In this document: one piece after another, positions 12,236-22,877 of the stretch
Numbering within the stretch: position 1 is the first letter of the stretch
Layout of the letters: the number at the start of each line of letters is the position of its first letter
Source: Phycomyces nitens
Lineage: Eukaryota; Mucoromycota; Mucoromycetes; Mucorales; Phycomycetaceae
Assembly (NCBI GenBank): GCA_022702545.1
Contig: JAHRBC010000006.1
Coordinates: forward strand, 2,666,001-2,730,000
Length of the DNA: 64,000 nt
Reading direction: 5' to 3'
The notes under the pieces: model-generated
Seen by the model: the letters and a program-made list of their open reading frames with translations, nothing else
Told to the model about the DNA's origin: nothing
Databases searched by the model: none
Position numbers and translations under genes: made by a program

Positions 12236-13799
12236 TTAAAATATATAGACAGTTTGAGTGAGTGGCAGGGTTGATACTGGATCACAAACACAAGGGTTTC
12301 CATCGGCTGTTACAGCATAAGTCTCTGGATCGACCTTTATAACAGGCGTCGCATTATTGAGTTTCATGTCCTTTTTACCGATATCTCGACAGGCCTTTAC
12401 TGGCTCAATTCGTTTTCGCAGATTATACTTTTCAATCACACCTGAATCTAGGGAGAGCTGTGAGACAAATAAAATACAGCTAGATGACAAACTAGAGGCC
12501 ATGGCTCCAAACATTCGCCGGCCAACAACAGGCTGGGTAGTCGAAATTGACCCATTTGCATCGCCTGGGACATAAAAACTCCTAGCGTTAGTCCTTGCAT
12601 ACGATCCCCCACTCCCCCCTTGCCCTTGCTGTCTCTTAATTCGAAAAGATCGTCTAATTACCCATTTGCCCCCAGACAATGACTCCACTCTTGAGAACAA
12701 GCTCTGGCTTGGTGCCAAAGAATGCAGGTGAAAAGGCTACCAAGTCAGCCACCTTGCCTACTTCTATAGAGCCTATCAAGTGGCCAACACCATGTGCAAT
12801 TGCACTTTCAAGACCACAGAGGGTGGGGGTCATTAGATTGGAGATCTAGTTTCAGTTTCATAAAGACATACATACACATTTACTGTATATTTTGCCACAT
12901 ATCGACGGATGCGATAATTGTCGTCTTCAGTACCCTCGTCTTCAGGAAGTTTGCCACGCTGCTCTTTCATCTTGTGTGCTGTCTTCCATGTCCTTAGAAC
13001 AACTTCGCCAATCCTGCCCATTGCCTGACAGTCTGAACTGATCATACTGATTGCACCAATGTCATGTAAGACATCTTCAGCTGCAATGGTCTCTGCTCTG
13101 ATTCTGCTCTCTGCAAATGCAACGTCTTCGGGAATATTCTTTGACAAGTGGTGGCAGACCATCAGCATATCAACGTGTTCATCCAGTGTGTTTGTCGTAA
13201 ATGGACGGGTTGGATTTGTCGAAGAAGGCAAGACATTTGGTTCACCACAGACACTGACAACTAGGAAACAAAAATTGTTGAATGTCAAGTAAATAATTAA
13301 AAAGAAAAAAAAAGTTAAGCGAATCTTACTGTCCGGAGCATGGCCGCCTCCTGCACCCTCTGAGTGGTACGTGTGGATGGTTCTGCCCTTGAAAGAGGCG
13401 ATGGTCGTCTCTACAAACCCACTCTCATTCAGGGTATCTGTGTGAATAGTGGTCTGAACATCCTGCTCTTCACATACTGTCATACACGCATCAATCGCAG
13501 CCGGGGTTGCTCCCCAATCTTCATGAATCTTTAATCCCAAGCAGCCAGATTCAATCTGTTCAGTAAGCGCTTCTTTAGAAGCACAACATCCCTTTCCAGT
13601 GAATCCGAAATTGAGTGGTATGTCGTCTGTTGCCTTCATCATCATCTCCACATGGAACTTTCCAGGTGTACATGTAGTGGCATTTGTGCCTGTATTTGGC
13701 CCTGTTCCTCCACCGATCAAGGTCGTGACTCCACTCGAAAGAGCCTACCAATAATAATTAAAAAGAAGAAGAATATCAATAGTATTCTCTTTATGAATC

Positions 13800-13836
<37 letters not shown>

Positions 13837-15343
13837 CGTCGCATATCTGTGGACAAATGTAATGCACATGAGAATCAATTGCTCCAGCCGTAAAGATCAA
13901 TCCTTCACCAGCCAATGCCTCTGTGCTGGCTCCAACTACCATGCCTGGCGTAACATTATCCATGACATCTGGGTTTCCAGCCTTGCCAATGCCCACAAAT
14001 ATTCCATTCTTGATACCAATGTCGGCCTTGTAGATGCCAGAATAATCAATAATAACAGCATTTGTAATGACAAGATCCAGCACGTCCTTGTCGCACAGTC
14101 CAGTTGCCTGTCCCATGCCTTCTCTCAAGACCTTTCCTCCTCCAAACTTGCACTCGTCGCCATACACCGTATAGTCATTTTCGATGCGCGCCCACAGATT
14201 TGTATTTCCTAGTCTTATGCGGTCCCCTGTTGTTGGTCCATAATGATCCACATAGTATTCTCGGTCCAGCTCAAACGGTGGCGCATTGGGAAGTAGAGGT
14301 GCATTGGCATCGTGTCTAAAACCCATACTGAGAATCCTATCCATAATGACCGGCAATTGGACAAGGTCAACTGGGCCTGAAGCAAGATTGTTTCCGCCAG
14401 TGATGATCTTATTTCCGCCAATTTCAACAAGCGTCACGGTCTTGAAGTCTCCAGGTTCGAATCGAACTGCCGTGCCTGCTGGAATATCGAGCCGCATTCC
14501 ATAAGCAAGTGCTCGGTTGAAATGAAGGGCTGAATTTGTTTCGATAAAGTGGTAGTGAGATCCAACCTATGAGGAGGAGTAATGAGTAGGTAACCCAGTA
14601 GAGTTTATCATTAGTACGAGCTGTCTGAAATAAAATAATAATAATAATAATAATACTTTAAATATACCCAACCCAAAAACCAAAAAAAACCAAAAACCAT
14701 GTCTATCTTTGTGAATTTGCCATTCGCCCGACGTACCTGGACTGCGCGGTCCCCATAGTTTGTGACAGAAAGCGAGAGGCGCTTTCGACCGGCGTTCAAT
14801 ACAATCTTTCCAGGCAGGGCAATGATTGCTCCAGGTCCATCACTCCGCTTCCGAGTAGGAAGTGGAAAGAGGGAGTTATCGGGAATGGGCAGAAAACTGC
14901 CATAGAGAGCCATTTCGAGATTGCCATTGTCTGTGCAGATTGGATCATGGACGGTGACAAGGTATGTGCCGTCTGGAAAGGTGCCTTCTATTTGGATCTC
15001 GTCGACAGTACTAAGAGCGTCTGGCAAGACATGTCTTCTTCCGAGCATCTGTTTGCCCATGTCCATAAGCTGGGATACAGAGTAGATGCCGTCTCGCATA
15101 AACTCAAGTAGCTGGCAAGACACGAGCCCGATTGCCTCGGCATGGTTGAGCTGAACACCTCTAGCAAGCCGTTTCTGAGCAAGAGATCCGACTAGGAAAT
15201 CAAGGTTTGTCAAACTGTCATATCAGATCTTTCTGTCTGTGTGTGTGTGTGTGACACTATGATATTAATGTGCATTACGGTGTGTAATATTAAATACCTT
15301 GGTGTACCAATAGCTTGTCTAGTTCACGAGGGACCAGCCGCAT
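12236..15343 (-). CDS. URE1: Urease (single-chain fungal type, Ni-dependent)
   Basis: Urease hydrolyses urea to ammonia and carbamate in the cytosol using a di-nickel centre. Seven exons are read: 15298-15343, 14737-15191, 13835-14566, 13330-13744, 12884-13260, 12662-12845 and 12236-12564, giving 845 residues, normal for the fused gamma-beta-alpha chain of fungi and plants. The gamma part begins [15 protein letters not shown]. The beta part has [12 protein letters not shown] and [17 protein letters not shown]. The alpha part has [11 protein letters not shown], the nickel-ligand region [13 protein letters not shown], the carbamylated-Lys region [38 protein letters not shown], the flap MVCHHL, and the C-terminal PLTQTVYIF. 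All catalytic landmarks are present, so the enzyme should be active if nickel is delivered. The nickel-delivery GTPase ureG lies 3.1 kb away in divergent orientation. Confidence 0.97.
13802..13833. repeat. (AT)n microsatellite in urease intron 3
   Basis: About 16 AT units lying directly after the donor site of URE1 intron 3 (transcribed strand). Confidence 0.85.
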
Positions 15344-16519
15344 ATTAAACAAAAGGAAGAAAGAGAGAGAAAAAGGCCAGAATATGAAGGACGATTGAAG
15401 ATTAGCAAGTGAGATTGACTGAGCTTTGATGAAAACTATAGTCCAAAAATAACAATAAAAAAATAATAGGAATAGGACTGGTTTATCGAAAACGATTGTA
15501 AAGATATATATATATATATATAATACATGCAATAGACTTTTATACAATACATCTTTCTATGGGTTAACATTGATACTTGAGCAGCTTGGGTCTACGGGGC
15601 TCTATATTTTGTGAATGCCAAGCCTGGCAGTGTAAATATCATATGAAAGTAGCAAATATTTTCCGAAAAGTAGAAGTCAAGTGTATATCTGACTGGGAAA
15701 ACGAGGTATTAGAACCATGACAGAATGCTTGGACATATTCTGCAAGCCATGGCATCTCTTGTATACACCAACAGAAACAAGATTAGGCATCAATAGATTT
15801 CAGATTATATTAGAGTTTTGTTTTGTTTGAATCCAAAACCTTTTTATTATTATAATTATTATTATAATTATTTGTTTGTTTGTTTGTTGCTTTTAAAAGT
15901 CTTGAAGAGTGAATGATGGCTGGCATGGGGTGTACCTAATAAAACTTTGGCTGATTTAGCCTCTTTTGCGTTCAAGAATACAAGTATACCCCCTAAAAAG
16001 CATCTCAACCATATGAAACGAGACTTCTTTGTAGATATATCCCAATATTTAGTTTTCCGTTGAAGCTATTTAATAATAATAATAATAATAATGAGCTTTG
16101 CTCTCCCTTTTTAAAAATGGGAGACACCTCTCGCCATATGTTCAAGAAAGAATATCGCCTTACTACCGGATGCTAAGCAATACTATTTTGTACTATATAG
16201 CTTTAATATATGATTCCAGCGGGTTGACTCAGTCATAGAATTTGTAACAAATATGTTCGCTGGTTAGGTTCAGTCGTTGACCTCACTCGTATCAATAATA
16301 TTAGAAATAAAATAGTTACTACATGTGTATAAATGGCAATAACATGAATGTATATGTATATATATATTAGATGGATGAAGGAGACATAGAATCATGGATG
16401 ACATAGGCTTGAATAAAAATATATAGAAATAAGCATAAGGGAACAAGGGAATAAGTGTATAGTTGCATAGCAGTTAATCTCTTGTAATAATAATACTAAA
16501 TAAATAAAAATAATAGAGC
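15344..16519. other. Upstream region of urease, gene-free
   Basis: AT-rich DNA with a (TA)n tract (15507-15522), (TTTG)n near 15872-15888 and (AAT)n near 16069-16092. No ORF with a recognisable domain. GATA-like sites are too common in this DNA to call a nitrogen-regulated promoter. Confidence 0.5.
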
Positions 16520-17321
16520 TTATTCTTCCGAGAGGTCAGTCTCCCATTCCACTTTGAAAGTCCACACTCCAACTTTGAAACTATGGTTGGAGCCGCCTCT
16601 ACCTGTAATCTGTTTCATCTTGTTGCTTGTATCGCATGAATACGTTTTCACGCTTTCTTCAATTGCATTCAACAAATACTATAAAAAAAATTAAAAATTA
16701 AAAATACAAAATACAAAATCTTCAATTCTTATTTTGCCTTTTACTTACCTCAACATGGCCCAACAGATTGAGAACTCTCACAATTCCTCCCTTTCATACA
16801 TCCTTAAATGTTCTGGGATAATCTGCATCCATCACTTTCAAGATGGGGACATGGACATTCTTGGCTTGGCTTTGTGGCAAGTATATCAATTTTGCCAGCA
16901 GAGAATTCAAGTGGCCCTTGGATGCCAATACGGACTTGAGCTTGTAACCGTATAGCTTTCCACGGGTTGTCTTCTTTGTACTTGCGGAACTCCCCGGTGG
17001 CGACTTCTATGCTGCCTCCCTCAGCAGAGGCAACAATTCTGAGGTCAGGCTTATAATTGAGATGCAAGCTTTTACAATCGATTGACATGGTATCACCCCT
17101 GTTTAGCAAAACGATGATTAATATTTACATGGATACTTTTAATTATCCAAGTATATGTCTTGCCACTGAACAAAAAGGCTCTCTTTTTTTCCACCAAAGT
17201 ATGCCTCAAGTATAGGGATCCAATACTTTGTGATTGACGACATTTCGAAGCACTTTGCGACATACTCATTTGTGAGCATATACCCTTTGAAAGCATGCTG
17301 TTGGACTCTATTGCATATCAA
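16520..17321 (-). pseudogene. Broken copy of an unrecognised protein gene
   Basis: Minus-strand coding-like segments occur in order but cannot be joined into one frame. The 5' block (17321-17140) reads MICNRVQQHAFKG...FEMSSITKYWIPILEAYFGG. The second block (about 17100-16875) reads GDTMSIDCKSLHLNYKPD...RLQAQVRIGIQGPLEFSAG. A frame change near 16870-16880 leads to NVHVPILKVMDADYPRTFKD, followed by an in-frame TGA (16796-16794), then KGGIVRVLNLLGHVE. A GTAAGT donor near 16747 and an acceptor near 16681 lead to a last exon, LNAIEESVKTYSCDT, ending WETDLSEE and TAA at 16522-16520. The coherence across frames argues for a decayed gene rather than chance. I do not recognise the family. A transposon-borne or expanded lineage-specific gene is plausible. 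Confidence 0.55.
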
Positions 17322-18433
17322 AGATGAAAGCTATTATAGCCCATGTTGATTGTGCAGTTACCACTTATATATGTCTATAGATATCCTTAGTCGTTCTTTC
17401 TTTGGCACTATCTGTCTTTTGGACATCTATAACTCTATAGATGTCGACTCTATTTCCATTACATAGCTAGAAAGGTAATATTGAACATTCTAATGAGACA
17501 TATCAACCTAGCCGATGTACTGATCACTAACCTTTTTTCTCCATTTATTTTTGCAGAGTTTTCAAGACTTGTAAAAGACAAGAGACTTGTGTTTAATAAA
17601 TCCTTGCCAGAAAAAAAAAGGTGGGAATTTGTTCCAAAGACCATGTTAAATTGGGATCTAGACATATATCTATACAAATGGTTAATTGTGTATAAAATGT
17701 TGGCCGAGAAATACATGAACAAGTTTCCAAAACAAAAAAAAAAAGTTTGAAATTAAAAATACATTGAAAGTAATATGCCCAAATTCCAGGGATTTAAGAA
17801 TTCAAGGTGTATTTTAGAGATATTATTTTAGCTCGAGTCTTTTGATGTTGGTGACAAAGGGGAACCTCATCAAATATATGTTGAAAGTGGGCTTTTCATT
17901 AGCACCTGGAGTGCACCCCCCAGAACAATGTATCAGGACACTGTGGTATTGCCAACTTTAACTGACAGTGTAGATGAGGTGAGCAGGAGGTGAGGTGGTG
18001 GTGGTGGTCAAACACAAGAGAGGTAGGAGAGTCCAAGAACCGAGTTGCAACTTGCTGCAAAATTGGTATATTAAGATACTAGAGTAACAAGTACAATGAT
18101 GTACTTTCTTTTAGCAACTGGTCAGATTTTTATTTTTAATAAATTGCAACGGGGCTCACTGAGGATGCCATTTGGCATGCCATCTTTGGGCAACCCTTGA
18201 TGGCCACAAGACAGCACATTTTAATACAATAGAATATTTTGGCGTTTGAGACTGTCCAGTTTTCTGCGCCAATCTAAAATCCGCAAGTACAAGTTGTACA
18301 GAGATATTCCTTACGAGTCACAAGACCTTTTTTTTTATATACCGGTATATATATATATATATATATATGTATACAGATGAATGGATCTCTCACCGTGTCT
18401 TCTTTTTCTTTCAACTCCCAATAAAAAACCATA
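17322..18433. other. Region upstream of ureG
   Basis: About 1.1 kb. It includes one plus-strand frame (about 17481-17750) with a plausible polar/hydrophobic mix (LPEKKRWEFVPKTMLNWDL) but no recognised domain; it may be part of the same decayed element as the neighbouring pseudogene. A (TA)n run at 18343-18368 lies about 65 bp before the ureG ATG and could serve as its TATA region. Confidence 0.4.
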
Positions 18434-18960
18434 ATGTCCAACGATACCTGCCGCTTCGAGGACCTCAAGGCCCACATCTCTGCCCCCTCTAACCTCCACG
18501 ACCACGGAGACGGCCACATGCACGCCAGCCACGGCCACGAACACGGCGGACATGCTTCACAAGAGCACGGCCATACACACGAACAGATGGATCACCCAGG
18601 CCATTATGCAGAGAGACCAAAGGCCATTTACAACCATCGCGACTGGTCCGAACGCGCCTTTACTGTCGGAATTGGAGGGTAATAAGGGATAGTGAAGCAG
18701 TAGACAATATGCTCAACGCACACTCTATATCTATCCATCTATCTATATAGCCCTGTTGGTTCAGGAAAGACTGCCTTGATGTTGGCTCTGTGCCAGCGTC
18801 TCCGAGAAAAATATTCTGTAGCAGCAGTAACCAATGATATCTTTACCAAGGAGGACACCGAGTTTTTGGTCAGAGAAAAGGCTCTTCCTGAAGAGCGTAT
18901 TATGGCCATTGAGACCGGAGGATGTCCCCACGCTGTAAGTGATAAGAGATAAGATAAGCT

Positions 18961-19004
<44 letters not shown>

Positions 19005-19772
19005 GAGATTAAATAAGTGTATTGACTGATATTGTAGGCTATTCGGTAAGCAAAAAAATATATATATGATACTTTTGGGACAAGTCATAGTCTAAGTGTA
19101 TGATACGCAGTGAGGATGTGTCTGCAAACCTGAATGCCCTCGAGGTTCTGCATGCCAAGTTCAACACACAGTTGCTCTTGATTGAATCCGGTGGTGACAA
19201 CCTTGCTGCCAACTACAGGTAAATAAATAATGATGGTGCTGATAACAAGTAGGCTAATACTGGCCTGGCTATTGGTATTGAATGTGTGTTGTAGCCGTGA
19301 ATTGGGTAAGCATGAGCTGTGTGCTTTGTAAATTACATTGAAATACTCACTGTCCGTCCATATAGCTGATTACATCATTTATGTCATTGATGTCGCCGGT
19401 GGAGACAAGGTTCCTCGCAAGGGAGGTAAAGTAGTAGTACCATTATGCCCTACTTTGATATTATTATTGGTTTTTAATCAAAATCTGTTTGCAGGTCCTG
19501 GTATCACCCAGAGTGATCTCTTGGTAGTCAACAAGACCGATTTGGCTGAAATTATCGGTGCCGACCTTGGAGTGATGGCTCGCGATGCCAAGAAGATGAG
19601 GTAAGGAGGTGTCAATATCACAAACTCTCCTTTATTAATAATCAATTAAAATCCTATCAGAGGAAATGGCCCTACTGTGTTTGCACAGGTAAAGAACGGG
19701 GTTGGCATGGACGAAATCATCAGCTTGATCTTGGGTGAATGGCGTGCCAGTGGAGCTGCTGGAAATGCCTAG
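18434..19772 (+). CDS. ureG: Urease accessory GTPase UreG, His-rich N-terminus
   Basis: UreG is the GTPase that, with UreF and UreD, loads nickel into apo-urease. Eight exons are read: 18434-18678, 18751-18934, 19038-19045 (8 nt), 19111-19218, 19295-19305 (11 nt), 19366-19425, 19495-19600 and 19661-19772, giving 277 residues. The leader (about residues 22-57) is very His-rich ([18 protein letters not shown]), as in plant and fungal UreG, and may bind nickel. The GTPase part follows with [14 protein letters not shown] (P-loop, spanning intron 1), [14 protein letters not shown], the GCPHAAIREDVSANL metal-site motif, [29 protein letters not shown], and the guanine-specificity motif VVNKTDLA. The 8-nt exon is needed to read AIR and the 11-nt exon to read SRELAD. 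Every motif is intact, so it is probably functional. It is divergent from URE1. Confidence 0.96.
18965..19003. repeat. (TG)n microsatellite in ureG intron 2
   Basis: About 19 TG units inside the intron before the 8-nt exon. The tract is polypurine/pyrimidine-alternating and could form Z-DNA, but no function is inferred. Confidence 0.9.
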
Positions 19773-20112
19773 GGTGCTTGAAAGGAGTAAATGAATGAAT
19801 AATAATAAATATCATGAATACCCAACGCTTTTTATGTTTTGACACCAATTGCCCCAACTACAAACCCTCTTTGTCATATTCTGTTTGTCATAACTGTCAA
19901 TAAGACTGTAATTATATACCCAAATAAGGAAATCACAGGCACACAAAATCCACGCATATGGTATTTAGGATTATCAATGGTCAAAACGGCCAAAATGTAC
20001 CCAAAAAAAGGGTTTTTATTTAAACCCACTCATAAAACAAGATAAATAGAGCCTTGTTGCTTGGTTTTTTTTTTGCTGTCTACCTTTCTCTCTTTTTTTC
20101 TTTATTGACAGT
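19773..20112. other. Intergenic spacer between ureG and IFA38
   Basis: 340 bp of AT-rich DNA carrying the ureG 3' end and the IFA38 upstream region, with a polypyrimidine tract at 20063-20103 just before the next ATG. Confidence 0.55.
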
Positions 20113-20384
20113 ATGGAGACTATCAAGGCTGACGGGCAGAGCGCAAAGTTTGCAATGGCTACCTATGCATTGGCAGCAGCAGGCGCGCTTTTTCTCGGTG
20201 CAAAGGCATTTACCTTTGTAAAGATGCTTTTGGAAGTCTACGTGTTTAGCGGCATTCCTGTAAGCATTCCTTCCCCCCTCATCCCCCTCAGATCCCCAAC
20301 ACCACCACCCACTCTGACAATATATTTTCATAAATAATAGCTCAAGAAGTTCGGCTCTGGCTCAGGAGCCTGGGCAGGTAAGCC

Positions 20385-20415
<31 letters not shown>

Positions 20416-21573
20416 TGTCAAGCAAGATTCTAATGATCATTCTAGTCATTACTGGTGCATCGGATGGTATTGGAAAGGAATTTGCTGATCAGTTGGCCAA
20501 GAAGAAATTCAATGTCTTGTTGGTTTCTCGTACTGCCTCTAAGCTGGACGTGATTGCCGAGGAGCTGAGTAAGTTTGAGTGTTTATGTTTATGTTTTTAT
20601 TTTTTGAAGGCAGGGGCAGAACATATAGGACTAGACCTCCCAACCTCTCCTTACCTTCAAATGACCTCATAATTTGTATTTAGGCCAGCAGTACGGTGTC
20701 GAGACAAAGACGTTTGCCATGGACTTCACAAAGGGAGACGCCAATGACTTTGCAAAGCTTGGAGAGATTATCAATGGCATTCGTGTTGGTGTCTTGGGTA
20801 CGAAATCGATCACAAGAGAGAGAGAGAGATGATGATTGGAGACTAATTTGGTATCTCTAGTCAATAATGTCGGCACAAACCATGACATCCCTACTCCTTT
20901 TGCTGAAGAGGATGACAAGGTTATCCAGGATATCGTCGAAGTCAACATCAAGGGCGCCATGCGTATGACCAAGCTTGTACTTCCCCAGATGCGCAAAAAG
21001 TAAGTCCAGAATATATATATGGCCTGTAAACAAATCCTGACGCAATCCAAAAAAAAACCAGCCGTTCAGGTCTTATTCTCAACCTTGGCTCGTTCTCTGG
21101 TCTTGTTGCCACTCCTTATCTGTCTGTCTACTCTGGCGGCAAGGCTTTCCTCTGCACCTGGTCCCAGGCACTTGGTGCCGAAGTTGCTTCTGAGGGTATC
21201 GTTGTCGAGAACATCAACACTTATTTTGTCGTGTCTGCAATGAGCAAGATCCGCAAGCCTTCTTTCCTTATCCCCCTGCCAAAGCCCTATGTTGCCACTG
21301 TCTTGTCCAAGATCGGTCTTGGTTGTGGTGCAGGAACACCCTATACCTCTACACCCTACCCTGGACACGCCGTTGCCAACTGGTTGATTGACAATGTATT
21401 CAACAGCGCATTCTGGGTCAACCACAATGATAGTAAGTTTCAATTAAACGAATTCAGTCTTTTTTTTTAATATATAAATTTGTATCTCTCTCTTCATAGG
21501 CATCCAAAAGGACATTCGCAAGAGAGCCCTGCGCAAACGCGAACGCGAGGCTGCTGCCAGAAAGACCTCTTAA
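20113..21573 (+). CDS. IFA38: Very-long-chain 3-ketoacyl-CoA reductase (ER fatty-acid elongation)
   Basis: Ifa38/KAR catalyses the first reduction (3-ketoacyl-CoA to 3-hydroxyacyl-CoA, NADPH) of the ER very-long-chain fatty-acid elongation cycle. Seven exons are read: 20113-20259, 20341-20377, 20446-20568, 20684-20797, 20861-20999, 21062-21432 and 21500-21573, giving 334 residues. An N-terminal hydrophobic segment ([17 protein letters not shown], about residues 17-33) is the ER anchor. Then come the Rossmann motif [23 protein letters not shown], the [14 protein letters not shown] loop, and the catalytic Ser (LNLGSFSG) with YSGGKAFL (YxxxK). The C-terminus is basic ([13 protein letters not shown]), with lysine and arginine residues that may contribute to ER retention. 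Family membership is clear from the KAR-type NNVG motif and the membrane anchor, which soluble SDRs lack. Confidence 0.95.
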
Positions 21574-22154
21574 AGAAAAAGAAAAACTAAATATATTTAT
21601 TCAAACATTGTGAATAAAGAGATTATATAAATATAAATATACATATAAACAGGATTTAATTGTTATTTGTTGGTAAATAAATGATTCTGAAACAGAGAGA
21701 CTTAACTCCCCTGATTTGAAAGCGATGGGGGAATGGGGGGATACTGTCAAAGATGTGTATTTTACTTTACCAAGAGGTGCAGAATCGGTTTATGGATCTG
21801 ATTGGACCAATTATCATCTATCTTTTTGATAGCCTTGTGGCATTGGGCCCATAAGCTGCTGCTCAGTCAATCAAGGGATACGATGGGCCAAACATCATGT
21901 ATTATTCTGTCGGGTTGATATCAAAATAATCATTGCCTAGTCAGTCTTCTTGCTTATCTGATCAAATCAATAAAGAGGAAATCAATCAAAAGAATAGCGA
22001 TTGTGTATCTCAATTCATATTCTACATTCATTCATTCATTTATTCATTCATTTAAATAAATAAATAAATGTGCAATTGATTGGGACATTCTATCTATTGT
22101 CACTATATGATTTGTACTCGGCACAACAAGAACAGAAAAGAATACCAGACAGAG

Positions 22155-22189
<35 letters not shown>

Positions 22190-22877
22190 TTTATAATGGA
22201 CTTTTATTGATTACAGATAAGCCAATAATAATAATAATGGTATTGGAAATTATTGCTAAATATCAACCCCCAAGCCCAGATCTCTTGCACTGATCGCTTA
22301 TTTTTGATCTGTGGAATGGCTGGTATCAAATATGGTATAGATACTTGCTTTTCTTATTTTGTCATTTTTTCTTTTTTTTTCTTGTACGCTGCTCAAAATA
22401 ACTAAACTCTCAAGGGTCCTTGATCAAAGACCCTTTTTTGTATTATACTTTGAGCAACCATAAAAGTCAATTATGATGTATTTTTTTTAAGTTTATTTAT
22501 TTATTTATTGGGTGTAGAAGCATAAAATGATAAGAAAAATAGAATTTCTTAAAGGAGTGTTTTTTGTTTTGTTTTATATATGGATTGCAAGGTATATATA
22601 TAATAAAGATGTAGGTTAATAGAAATGTATGCATACACACCTACATACATACATACATACATACATACATGTTTATAGAATGTATGTATTGAATATATAT
22701 ATATATGTGAATGTGTGTGTGTGTACATGTTTTTTGTGTGTATGTGTATATACACTTTAAGTTATGTGTTTTTTTTGGTGTGTGTGTAAGAGTGTGTTTG
22801 TGTATGTGTGTATGTGTGTATTATAAGAGAGGAAAACGGGGGATGCGTATAAAAGGAATGGTTAAAAGATACATGGT
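21574..22877. other. Gene-free AT-rich region
   Basis: 1.3 kb between the convergent ends of IFA38 and the AGC kinase gene. It holds an imperfect inverted pair, CTCAAGGGTC / GATCAAAGACCC (22410-22435), flanked by T-runs, which could be a transcript-end hairpin, and several microsatellites. Confidence 0.5.
22636..22670. repeat. (ACAT)n microsatellite
   Basis: About eight ACAT units, with (TA)n and (TG)n tracts close by, in the spacer downstream of the kinase gene. Confidence 0.85.

Noticed and set aside
14450..14470. GGTTCGAATC resembling a tRNA T-loop
   Set aside because: It lies inside conserved urease coding sequence (AVRFEPG), and no acceptor or anticodon stem is present.
17481..17750. 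Plus-strand frame upstream of ureG
   Set aside because: Reasonable composition but no family, and it may be part of the neighbouring decayed element. Mentioned in the gap entry instead.
22410..22435. Inverted pair CTCAAGGGTC / GATCAAAGACCC considered as a bacterial-type terminator
   Set aside because: The context is eukaryotic and such hairpins occur by chance in AT-rich DNA.
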